The position numbers and the translations under genes are program-made. Source: Microdochium bolleyi (taxonomy: Eukaryota; Ascomycota; Sordariomycetes; Xylariales; Microdochiaceae). From it: a stretch of 64,000 nucleotides of DNA. How positions within the stretch are numbered: the first letter of the stretch is position 1; each line of letters starts with the position of its first letter. The stretch lies in assembly GCA_001566295.1 (NCBI GenBank), contig KQ964249.1, positions 1,054,001-1,118,000 of the forward strand, in the 5' to 3' direction. The notes beneath the pieces are model-generated. The model ran no database searches, was not told the DNA's origin, and worked only from the letters and a program-made list of their open reading frames with translations. Shown here in pieces: positions 1 to 10,719 of this stretch.

Positions 1-406
1 TCCGATGTGGGTCAGCATGTTCGCCCTCTCATGCAGGCTGCAGGGTTCTCAAGAATGCCGTGGTGTGCAAGTCACAAGCCTGGTGCGGGATGGTCAATGG
101 TCGATGCAGTATCGAATTGTGGAAGTCGTGTTGGGCAGAAGGCGTGAAGCGTTCTGAGGGCCATCGCTTGGGTCAGAAATCGGAGTGGCCGACTTGGACA
201 ATTCAGCGGTGATGCGATTAGGTAAGCACCTTTTCCGCACCTCTGGGACGGTTCAGCCAGCGGCGTCCGCCGAAGAGCGGAAGGGATCCCGCCCGCCTGC
301 CCGCCCCAAACTTTTTCACAGGCGCAGCCTATTTCGGGGGCCGGCCCTCACTGCCTCGCGATCCACGCTGTCGCCCCTCAACCTCGACCGCTGGCGCTTT
401 CTTGCC
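1..406. other. Leader region upstream of DUS2
   Basis: No gene is visible here. The reading frame of DUS2 stays open upstream to about position 185, with an in-frame ATG near 212. The peptide there is compositionally ordinary for GC-rich DNA, so I treat the stretch as promoter and 5' leader. A GGTAAG string near 221 could be a donor for a leader intron, but I cannot confirm it. Confidence 0.5.
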
Positions 407-1939
407 ATGTCCCAGATGATACGATCACTCCTCCGCGGCGCCATGGCTTCCGAGATCAAGAAGGTTCCCATTCCCCGCAAGGGCGTCGACTATCGGGGCA
501 AGGTCGTCCTTGCGCCCATGGTCCGCTCCGGCGAGCTGCCATCCCGACTTCTCGCCCTGCACTATGGCGCCGACCTCGTCTGGGGTAAGTCTGCCCAGGG
601 CCAGCTCGAGAAACTACCGGCATCTCATTCGCTTCACACGTTCTGAGGCTCGGAGCATTAACGGATTATTCTTTGCGCACGAGCAGGACCCGAAACCGTC
701 GACAGATCCATGATCGGAACCACGAGGCGATACAACGAAATCACAAAAACCATCGAATGGACTAGGAAACCTTCGCAGGGGTCCAAGTCACCCCCCGACG
801 ACGTCAAAGATAGCATCATCTACCGCGTCCACCCGGACCGCGAGGCCGGCAAGCACATCTTCCAGATCGGCACCTCAAATCCCGAAAAGGCTGTCGAGGC
901 AGCGCGGCTCGTGGCGGGGGACGTGACCGGCATCGACGTCAACGCTGGGTGCCCGAAGCCCTTCAGCACGCACGATGGCATGGGTGCGGCCTTGCTGCGC
1001 ACCCCGGACAAGCTCTGCGCTATCCTCGAGGCGCTCGTCAAGAACATTGTGCCCGAGTACGAGATCGGCATCAGCGTCAAGATCCGTATCCTCGAGACCC
1101 CTGCGGAGACGGAAGCGCTCGTGCGCAAGCTTGTGGCCACGGGCATCACGGGACTCACAGTGCACTGCCGGACGACTCCCATGCGGCCTCGCGAGCGCGC
1201 GATCCGGGGCCAGCTCCGCATGATCCGGGACATATGCCACGAGGCGGGCGTCGCGTGTGTGATGAACGGTGATGTCGAATCGCGAGATCACGCGGCGACA
1301 CTGATCAGCGAGTTCGGCGTCGACGGTGCCATGATCGCCACCTGTGCCGAGAAGAACTCCAGCTGCTTCCGCGCCGGGAGCGAAGGTGGCACGGCGCCCT
1401 GGGAGCAGGTCGTCGAAAAGTACGTCGAATTCGCCATGGACGTGCACAATAAGTTCGGCAACACCAAATACCTCCTCTGCCAGCTCGTGCCGGGCAAGTC
1501 AGCCACATACCGGCTCCTGCAGCCATGCAAATCGTACGCTGCGGTCTGCGAGGTCCTCGGCCACGCGCATCTGCTCGAGCGCGCCAGGGAAGTCGACCAG
1601 GCGATCGGCATCGACCCGGAGAGCAAGGCCCAGCAGGCCGCCGACAAGTCCGCGGCGAAAGCAGGCCAGAAAGCCGCGCGGAAGAAGCAAGAGCAGCAGC
1701 AGAAGCAGAACAACGCCAGTGCGCTCGCCGCGGGTGGCAACTCCGCCAGGGAGCGCGCCAACAACAAGAAGCCGCTCTCGGAGCGTGGCGTGACGGCGCA
1801 GAAGCAACAGCAGGGGCAAGAGAACCAGAAGTCGCCGTCACCGATCGCAGACGCGATGCTCCAGCCCACGCATGACGCGACTACAGCTGCGGCTGAGGCG
1901 TCCAAAGTGACGTTGCTGGAGGGCATAATTTCCTCGTGA
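407..1939 (+). CDS. DUS2: tRNA-dihydrouridine(20) synthase, DUS2/Smm1 family
   Basis: Flavoenzyme that reduces uridine to dihydrouridine in the D-loop (U20) of tRNA, using FMN and NADPH. Two exons, 407-584 and 687-1939; the 102-bp intron has a GTAAGT donor and CAG acceptor and restores the block LVWGPETVDRSMIG. The predicted protein is 476 aa. The FMN-barrel start VVLAPMVRSGELPSR, the catalytic-cysteine motif NAGCPKPFSTHDGMGAALL, the segment GLTVHCRT and VMNGDV are all present, as in Dus2 rather than Dus1, Dus3 or Dus4. The C-terminal ~100 residues are a Lys/Gln/Ala-rich low-complexity tail. I chose ATG 407 as the longest supported start. ATG 443 (residue 13) has a better context (gccATGg) and may be the main cytosolic start; the 12 residues between carry two Arg and no acidic residue. 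Confidence 0.93.
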
Positions 1940-2348
1940 GGTTGGCAAGGCCACGGTGCCCATGTGACTGGCATACATGTCCAGGACAGATACAAAAAGC
2001 GGCGATACTCATAGAGAGCAGCCGAAACGGCTACTCTTCAGCATAATTTGGAGTTATTCATGGTGCATTTGTAGCGCACCCCATTTACATCACTCTGGGT
2101 TAACAGGTGGCGGGAGGGCATCATCGGGTCAGCGATGGGCAAGAGGAGTTCTGGACAGATACAGCTTGCATATGGAAAGCAGCGCGGAATGATAAATGAA
2201 GTGGCCGCATACACGGCACTCGATGTTCAAGCACAAGATATAGACAATTTTACACTCACACACGAGTATCAAGCGTCTAGGTTCAAGTGTGTTCGCAACC
2301 ATTCCGTATATTTTGGTTCCATCTTGCCAGTCTACCTGGGGGAAGCTT
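1940..2348. other. Convergent intergenic region DUS2 / PPE1
   Basis: Tail-to-tail spacer holding the 3' ends of both neighbours. I see no gene in it. Short AT-rich strings near 2040-2260 are consistent with 3' untranslated sequence. Confidence 0.5.
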
Positions 2349-4006
2349 TTATACCTTCTTACCCTGCCGCAGCAGGTCCGACACTTTCGGCGGCAGCACG
2401 AGCGCGCTCCTGTCGTTGCGGCGGTGGAAGTCGGCCAGCGCGATGGCCGTCTTCTCGGGGAGGTCCTCGTGGATAAAGTGGCCAGCCTCCGGGAACACCT
2501 GGAGCGCGTATTTGCCTTTTCCCAGTGCAGAAAGTTAGTGAACGTAATCACGGTGCCGAGCGGAGTAGAGTTACAGAGGGCAATCAGTTCACAAGGCGGT
2601 GCGGAGGGGCTGCGGAAGGGCTTGGAAAACGAAAAGGAAAGGGAAATGGGGACAGAAAGAAAGGAGAGAGAGCGACCATACCTTGCATCTGCCCTATCGT
2701 CAGCTCCGTGTCGAGTCTGTCGGTGCCCGCGAGCAGGAGAAGCTTGCCGCCGCGCGCGGACAGGAACTTCTTGCTCAGCCCGACGAACCAGTTCTCCCAG
2801 AACGGCTGCGTGGCGGCGAGGTCCGTCGCCCACTTCCACGGCCTGGTGTCGTTGTCGTCCGCACCGTTGGCGGCAGGGCTGCTTGCAATGGTGGCCATGC
2901 TGTTGTCGAGATCACCCTTCTGCGCCGCTGTCGTTGAGAGGGAACCGTTCTCACCAGCCTCGGCGCCCGTCCTCGTCCTCCGCTCCGTCAATAAGCCCGG
3001 CACGCTCGCCCTCGCGGAGGCAGAGTTGCGCACAGTCCTCGATCGGACATGCCACTCGATGCCGGCCTCGAGCGAGGCAAAGCCCGTCGGCCGCGTGGCG
3101 AGGTACGTTTGCATGGATTGCAGGGCATCCATCGCGGAGCCCTCGACTACATCGAGGACGGCATAGCCCAGCAGGGAGTTCCCCAGCTTTCCCGTGCCCG
3201 CGAGCTCGGTGACCACAGCGCCGCCCAGAGAGTGCCCGACAAGAATGATGGGCGGGAGTTCGGGCCACTGCATCTCCGCCTTGGTGAGGAGGACCGATGC
3301 TAAGAGGTCGGAGGAGAGGGTAGAGAGGCTGAGGTCCACGGTGGGCTGCGAGGGGTTCGACGCATCTTTGGTTGCATGAGGGGTAGAGCTGCAGTCACTG
3401 CTGCTGTCTGGCTGCCCAGTCGAGGCTGGTGTGGTAGTCGTCGTGAGTCCATGGCCCCGAGCATCAATAGATAAGATGCCTGCCGTGGGAATGCGCTTCC
3501 TAATCTCGGATCCGACCACGGAGAAGGACAGGCCAGACGAGCCTGCTCCATGGTGCATCACGAACAGCGGGCCCTTGTCCACGGGCGAGTTGAGGTAGAC
3601 ATGCTGTGTAAGCCTGCCTGCTGCTGTTGTGCCACCGTCGCTGTCCTCTCTCCTCAGGAAGAGCTCCCTCTCGAAATACGTCGTCCACGGCACGGGCTTG
3701 AATGCGTTACCGCGTGGCACCCTGCATGGCGGACGTCAGCAAATTGTAAAGGGCTCCTGTTGTGCAGCGTCAAAATACGACTCACCCCTGCGGCCGCGCA
3801 AACAGGTTCTGGCTCGGCGAGGGAATGATTGTGCCTGTCGAAGATGCTGACGAGGCCGACGACGAGTCGTCGTCGAATGTGTGTTCGGGCAGCTCCGAGA
3901 CGTGGTTGTTGCTCTCGTCCGCAATCTCCTCGTCGAGCTCGTCGAACGGCTCGATGGGCACCCCGCTGAACCGGTTGCGTGCCCAGGCCTTTTGTAGGTC
4001 GCTCAT
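2349..4006 (-). CDS. PPE1: Protein phosphatase methylesterase 1 (PP2A methylesterase)
   Basis: Alpha/beta hydrolase that removes the carboxyl-terminal methyl ester of the PP2A catalytic subunit. Exons on the minus strand: 4006-3786, 3721-2682, 2515-2349; phases agree and give 475 aa. The N-terminus is acidic and Ser-rich. The core has the oxyanion motif MHHGAGSSGLSF, the SIDARGHG turn, the nucleophile elbow VGHSLGG (Ser near residue 238), DVVEGSAMDAL with the predicted acid, and near the C-terminus FPEAGHFIHED with the catalytic His. These match the Ppe1/PME-1 family closely. The last intron (2516-2681) ends in AAAAG, an unusual acceptor, but a CTAAC branch site lies just upstream and the join TIGQMQG/KYALQVFPEAG fits the family. 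Two low-complexity insertions, around residues 175-205 and 310-350, make it longer than yeast Ppe1. Confidence 0.93.
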
Positions 4007-5332
4007 CGCGGTCCCAGCATTGGTGATCAGGCGTGCTGGGCACCTTGGCTACTTCTTGGGGACGATTGTCAAATTCCGTCCCAGAACGTTGGATCGACTG
4101 TGTGTGGATGGCGGGGTGTGGGGGTTGTGCGGGTAGGCCACAACATCGCAGGTCTCGACTTGCATTGCGCCCTCGACCGTGTCTGTCAGATAGTCTGTGT
4201 CCACATTTTCGTCATCTCTGGATAAAGGGACGTAGTTGGCACCCGCAAACTGACGTTTCGTTTCTTACCAAAATGTTGGCTTGAGTGTTGGAAAGAACAA
4301 GCTGGGAGCCACCCAAGAAGCGTTCCGCTCATGCTTGAAATCCTGCTTGTGAGGTATAGCAAATGCGACAACTTCAGCCTCATCTCACAAAGCAACAGTC
4401 GATGACAGTATACCACAAGCCGAAGGTGGAGAGTACTCGAATGTTGAGCAGCATCTGAAGACTGACCTGGCTTCGTGCAAGGCTGGGCATCGCTTTTGTC
4501 AAATGCAGGTGGTTGAAATACAACGACCCTTGGGTTCTTTATGTACGATTATCCAGCATGACAAAATCAGGTGCTTTCGCCGCTATCTCCCGTGTCCACG
4601 CCCGAAAAGAATCCGCAGTTCCACGACCTGGTCACAACAGGTCGTCCAGATCACACCAGAACTTGTATTGGGCCATCAGCAACGTAGAGTGTGCTCGGCG
4701 AAAGTAGCTCCAACTACTCAGGAGCAGCACATCGTAGGACGGTGCAGCACGAAGCTGTAGTAGTGTGGAAAAGTTGTCCGTGGCAGCAATAAATTGAGCG
4801 CCCCAACTCCAGAGGGCAGAGCCGTGTCGCAGCCCTGATGTAGCTCTAGTATTTCGATGTGCTTCCCTTCGCTGTGCTGAAGTCCTTGTTTCAAGCTATG
4901 ACGGCTCTCGAAGTGGCAAGGTATGCGTTGCTTTGTATAGCTTATTCGTAACCCTCTGTGGCCCGGTCAGCACGCAGCTGATTCGCAAAGCCGGCAGTAC
5001 TCTCACAGGTTTTCTGCAAACTCTTTCGCCACCACGAAGCTTTGGGGTTGTGTTCCGCCGATAAAGGAGCCGCACGCTCCCCGGCTGTTGGGACGCGGTT
5101 GCCGGAAGAGTCATTCTGGCAAACCGGCCAATACATAACCATCCAAGTCTTCGCGGTTATTGTTCCCAGCACACGGAACGAGAAGACGTGGCTGGCGCAA
5201 GAACGGGCTCTAGTGGTTATGTAGTTGTACAGCACCAACTGTGGGTTTGCCGCTGATGTGCGACTGAGGCCTCCCTCCATGGAAACAGACCACTTAGAGA
5301 GAGCCGGATTGATGATCAGGTAATCGATGTGC
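4007..5332. other. Intergenic region PPE1 / SLD5
   Basis: About 1.3 kb between the PPE1 start and the SLD5 stop. It should contain the PPE1 promoter and the SLD5 3' end. Several open frames under 115 codons occur, without recognisable motifs. No RNA gene was seen. Confidence 0.45.
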
Positions 5333-6177
5333 TCAGACGAGCTCCGCGGACCCGGCTTCGACCAACGCCTTGGCGTCCGACCACCTCAAGATGGCGATGT
5401 CGCCGATCTTGCCGTTCATACCGCCGTCCTCGTCTGTACCACGTCCTTCAACGACCGTGTTGCGGAGGATGCGTATAAAGACTGCCGTGTCGAGATCCGG
5501 CGTGTCAATCATGCTGATGTTTCCGGAAGTGTCGTTGAGGTTCTGGAGCGCGGGTGGGAATGATGCCAGGAAAGACGACAAGTAGTGGTTGTGCAGTAAT
5601 GCCTGATGCCTTGTGGCATAGGCAAGTTCTGTCTGCGAGAGACGTGCTCTTAACTCTGGTGTGGATAAGTAGTGCAATGTGTGCTTGTCAATCTACGAGG
5701 TCATTAGTCGAAATGCATAGACACAGTGCCATCATCAGGCTGTTTGTTCATATACCAGACAACGAAAATGTTGTCTATGTTATTGGTACAAGAGACATAC
5801 CTTGGCAATTCTCGCTCTCAAGTAACTCCGCATCAAATACTTGAAGCGCTCAAGCTCGGTTTGGATCACGATCAGAGCAAAATTGGTCTTTGGGTCCATG
5901 TCGCCGGTCATCTCCTCGACCTTGTCAATCTGCGCCTTGACGCGGGCATTGACGCGCTCTAAGAAGCCATCGGACGGCCAGCTACAAGCACGGTCAGTAC
6001 AATGTGTACAGTGCATATGGGAGAGGCGTGCACAAGGACCCTAAAGGCATACCTGAGGAGCTCTGGTGCGGAACGTTCTGCCACCCAGGCGCGTGTAAGG
6101 CTTTGCAGATCGCGTGTTTCCTGTGGTATTGAGTCCAGCGAGGGGTCAACCTCGCGGAGGATGTCATCAATATCCAT
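5333..6177 (-). CDS. SLD5: GINS complex subunit Sld5
   Basis: Subunit of the GINS tetramer (Sld5-Psf1-Psf2-Psf3) that joins Cdc45 and Mcm2-7 in the replicative CMG helicase. Exons on the minus strand: 6177-6053, 5981-5801, 5692-5333, giving 221 aa, the usual size for Sld5. The N-terminal MDIDDILREVDPSLDSIPQE and LTRAWVAERSAPELL, the helical segment around ERVNARVKAQIDKVEEM, the motif QTELERFKYLMRSYLRARIAKID and the C-terminal beta-domain ending AILRWSDAKALVEAGSAELV are typical. Donors are GTATGC and GTATGT, acceptors TAG. The start is the first ATG, directly in the conserved N-terminus. Confidence 0.95.
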
Positions 6178-6549
6178 GCTTGCCGGTGCGTTGTCTGCGT
6201 TACCAAAGTCCTTGATAGCGGCTTGGACGAGTCATGGGCATCAACGCATCTCAATGCCTCGGAACAGAGTATGCAGACCAGTGGCCTTGGTAGTTTCCAC
6301 GGGGGGATGAACAGCACTTAACGCGCCACGACGATCGCGGTTGTCGGTTGTGGTGGGGTGGTGGGACAGTGCAAATCACAGTCCCCTCCCTTGCGGGTTC
6401 TCCGCCATTCGCACGCTTCGCACACGGTCTTCCATTCTGGGAGCATTTTGCTTCAGTCACAAGCACGCGGTGGTCCCTTCCTCAGAGAGACTAATCGCAT
6501 GGACAGCGGACGGTTTCGTTGGTTGTTCAATCATTTCAGCTTTACTCTC
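6178..6549. other. Promoter region of SLD5
   Basis: Short spacer between the SLD5 start and the receptor stop codon; both genes are on the minus strand. It contains one ACGCG string near 6320, resembling the core of the MBF (G1/S) element, at a plausible distance upstream of SLD5. A single 5-mer is weak evidence. No gene is seen. Confidence 0.35.
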
Positions 6550-8108
6550 TCACGGCTTCAGGTGGTCGGCCGACTTCCCGTCTTCCACTATGATCGTTGT
6601 GATCGTTTCCAGCTGGATCCCGCCTTGTGGTTGAGCGGAATGATGTCGCAGGGAAAGCTGGCTGCTACTCCTCTGCAGCCTCCCTCGCCGTGTCTCGCTT
6701 CCAAGCACAGAAGCCATCCTTACAAAGCCTCGATGCGACCTCTTCGGCTGCACGATCTCTCGCGGCTTGTCCGCTCGACTGGCGCCCTGGATGTAGACAA
6801 TGTTACCAAAGACACGGTCGTCTGGCGTCCTCATGAATCGATCCAGCCCAAAGCTCTCAATATCTTCCCTAGACAGGACCATGATCGTGACTGTCCACAA
6901 CAAACAGTTCAAGAATCCTTGCGACGCAAGGATTGACGCGCTGACAAAATAGTACTTTGCCTCCAGCTCTCGGCCTCCCATGATCAGGACTCGGCTGATA
7001 CCCACTGGCGCCATGGTCGCCAAGTATATGAGAGGATACACGAAGAAGGCAGGATGGTGGCCAGAGAGCTCCCGACGACTCTCGGACGTTACGCTTGGTG
7101 ACGGCATGTGACGTCCTAAAGTCTTGCGTCGTAATAGAGACAGGCCGATGAGGAGGTAAAACCCGACGGTTGTGGCGATGCAAAGCATGACGGGCGCATA
7201 TTCGGTATAGAGTCGGAGTTTCTCCCACTCGTCGTTTGCAGAGCACTGCAAGAGAAAACAGCACCACTGTCAGCTTCCAATATATTTTTAAGGAGTCAAG
7301 CAGCATGAAGGGCTACATCCTCTGCGAGTCGACTTACCCAAGTGTCTCCGCGGACATACCACCCTCCTTTGCCCTCTCCGTTACGCGATATGGCAAGACC
7401 AAGCATTGGCATCAACAGGGTCACGCCCCAGGCGAAGCCAAGACACCACCTCATGCCCCTTTGTTCGATCTTATATCCACGGACGGTGACGAGATAGGTA
7501 TGCATGGCTATCACCGTGAGAAAGATGGAAGGCGCGATTACGCCAGCGCCGGCGGCCAGACCCTGAAGTTCGCAAGCCGCAGACGGCACGAAGATCCCGT
7601 CAGAAGAGATCCATACCAAGTTCAGCATGAACTCCAGTGCTGAAATGGCATCCGCCACGAGCAGGTTGTAGATGAGAATCAGGAACGGGTTGCTAGTGGG
7701 CGAGGCATCAGGCTCCGGTTCGAGCGGGCGTTCATCCGGCTTGCCATTGTCTGGCGATGCCGAGCGAGTCTTGATGGCTTCTTCCGAAAAGAGCTGATCG
7801 ATATTGGTCTTTGAGTTGGGCCTGCTGCTGCCTTGCGATGTGACGAGATATTTGACGTCGAGACCAAGACTGAGGTCCGGAGTTGTCTGGGGGGTGGCCG
7901 CCTGCTCTTCCAGACGATGGGCTTGTCGGGGGCATCGATACCTGCCAATCATGGCATATGTCATGTACAAGAACAGAACAATGGACGTGCCGAACGAGAT
8001 GGCACCCACGACTCCGACGCCGAGCATGCCTTGGTACCAGCCATGAGGAAGAGGCGTCAACGTCGAGCCCGTGGCGCCTTCGGCATTGAAGGTCAAAAAT
8101 TGACCCAT
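6550..8108 (-). CDS. Fungal seven-transmembrane GPCR, cAMP-receptor/Git3-like
   Basis: Predicted plasma-membrane receptor. Exons 8108-7338 and 7245-6550 give 488 aa; donor GTAAGT, acceptor CAG. Seven hydrophobic segments are visible at about residues 29-54, 141-166, 184-210, 220-240, 271-292, 318-338 and 350-370. TM2 begins with NPFLILIYNLLVAD, typical of the filamentous-fungal family related to Git3 and Dictyostelium cAMP receptors. A Cys at the start of TM3 (in SAACELQG) and Cys258 before TM5 could form the usual extracellular disulfide. The TM6-TM7 region has FFVYPLIYL and QGFLNCLLW. The first intracellular loop is unusually long (about 85 residues, Ser/Pro/Glu-rich), and the C-tail is basic and Ser-rich, fitting kinase or arrestin control. 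The ligand is unknown. Confidence 0.8.
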
Positions 8109-10719
8109 TGTGTCTGATCGTACTCAGCGGCGGTTATGCATTGTGCGTCTGGTTCGAAAGGGGCGTGCGTGAATACAGCACGAGGAGAGACGAAGCCTGA
8201 TGATAAGGGACGAGCTGCACTGCACACCACACCACAACTCGCCAGGGCACGACAAGCAATACATAAAGCCGACAGAAGCAAACACTTCTGGACCCAGGGT
8301 TCAAGAGCGGCTCAGCTTTGGAGCTTGGTGGGTGGGTCTTCATGTGAGCGGACGCCAAAATCGACGCCGCACGCCGGAAGAGGATAAGATGGACATCATG
8401 GACGGCTTGACCTCTGGTGACTATGCTAAGCACGGCTTACTGCGTGGTATGGCATGACTCGAAGACTGGTAAGATAGCCGAGCGGTCTTGACCCCCCCCT
8501 TCCCGAGTGATTACAGCACAGCGGCGGAACTATTGTCACAGAAACGTACCCTATACGGACTGCCCACGCCTGCGACTGTCGAGCGGCTCGACCCGAGGTT
8601 TCGACCATTTCATAGCGGCCGCAATGGAGCTGATGTCAGGGGGTCCCCTCGATTCCATGTTGCGAAATGCCGGCGGGGCGTCCTGCCCCCAAACCCCCTG
8701 TTCCCCTGGCTGTTGTTGGTCTGACGGACAGGGTCTTCTGTCACGCTTCTCCAACCATATCCTTGACCTTGCCAATGGCCCTGGTTAGTTCCAATCATCT
8801 TCCCTGGCGGTTCCCTGTCCCAATTCTCAGCTCCTGCTCCGTGCTAACCACATCCTTGGTGTTATTAGCAGCCCTGTGACGGTGACTGTTGACAACTCGG
8901 CGGTCCTCCGCGGGCGCGGGTCAATTCCAGAGTGTGATTCCGGACCCCTGAGCGCACGCGTACGGAGAAAGACTCCGTTGGGAGTGCCACATGGCCAGCT
9001 ACATGTGTATTTGAGAATACAGAGAGTCACACCTGTCAGACATGCGGCGCTGCGTCTCAGGCCAGCCCCTTTATCGATCCTGACGTTTGACAAAGCTCAA
9101 CGGTCATGCAATGCATGCTCCGAGCCTCACGAAAAGAGCAGCGCTTTGCATCCACGATAATGCATGAATATTTTCCTTTTGGTCGGCTGTCTCCGGATGT
9201 TACACACATGCCGGCCTGGCGATGCTTCCCACTGCGCGGACCGGCCGCCTGTGTTTGCTTCACCCCAGGAGCCTACACGGGGCGGTCGGCAGCCTGCCGG
9301 TCCATCTGCATTTGGAAATTCCGGGAAGCTGGACTTTGGGACGCTGCCAAGCTGGCAGCTGGGGTGAACCTGCATGGTATCAATTCATTGCTTGGAGACC
9401 GGCTTCCGACGCACATGGTTTCCGAGTTACGATAAAGGTCTCTGATATCGACCGTGGGTTCGGCAACATCGAAGCATCTTGTCCCAAAGTTTTGTTGGCT
9501 GGTTGATCGGTCACCAGGGGCAATGAGCTCTAGGTCTAAGCGATTCGCCCGATTTACAGGTCGATCTCCGACCTTTTGCGGAGCACAGCACCATCGGGCA
9601 TCGGATCACACTCGGACTGGGATACGGTACTGCTCGGGTATCTGGCATACAATCGTGCTCTATCGATCTCACCACCGCCTGGAGGCATGTGTTTACGACT
9701 GATGACGGTAGACGGCATATGACCCCCAAATCCGTCCCATTTCGACGATATTCAGGGGGCTTGTGCCTTTGACTGTGACGCTAGCGGGCATACATCCATG
9801 TTCACGATCATGTGTGCACATTCGCTTAACATACGGACCGATCTCCGGACGTGTGGCGGCGCAGCCATCGGACCAGATCCAAACGAGGACTCTGCTCGTC
9901 TCGGGCATCTAACATGGTGCCACGATCCGCAGCTCTCCCACCAGCTGCATCGTCTCGTGTCTCAGGGTATGTGTCCTTGACGCGCGACGGCTACATGACA
10001 GGCAGATGGGATATCGTCCGCCACGCCGCTCACGCTCTGTGCAACCCCCATCGAAGCAATGGGCCTGCATGAAAGAACAATCGATCCTTCCGCGCTTCGT
10101 GCAGCCATGCCCGCTCACTCGCTCAATACGATGCACCGCACCCGACCTCCGGACCCATTGCGAGGCACTCGTCCGGGTTCGCACTCATCAGATACGTCCC
10201 CAGCCCGTCTCGTCGATCCTCTGGCATCCCCTACGCGGCGGGAACTTCTTTCCCCGGGAGCTTTCTCTGCATCTATATACCAGTGTTGCTATAGTTGGTG
10301 ACGAAAAAGGGCATGGGTTTGACCCTCAACTGTCTAACCATAATCCCTTGTGTGGAAGAGCATGTGTACTGTACCTGCATGACTCGTCCATTCATTCGCT
10401 CTATGCACCGGATCTATCTCCGTTTTTATTCGCAAGCACAGCCCGATCTGATCACATTGCCGGGGCTTGGGATCGCAGTTCATCACTCTGGACACAGTAT
10501 GCCTCTTGTCTCCATATTTACCCTACGTAGGAAGACCTGAATCTGTCGTGTATAGTTCATCTGCGGAGGGTGTTGACGACAAACGTCCGCGGGTGCAGTA
10601 ATGCCCGCTCCAACAGTCCCTCAGGACAATATGTACGTCACGAGCTCATCGCTCCCTGTGCGCAGTCCATGTGCATGCAACTAGAGGTAATTCCAAGACA
10701 GGGTGGATTTTGTGATCTT
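8109..10719. other. 2.6-kb intergenic region, no gene recognised
   Basis: Lies between the receptor start and the stop codon of the Zn2Cys6 regulator. The longest open frame (10006-10530, +) has no motif, no convincing splice context and mixed composition. The stretch likely holds a long receptor promoter. No repeat or RNA gene was identified by eye. Confidence 0.4.
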
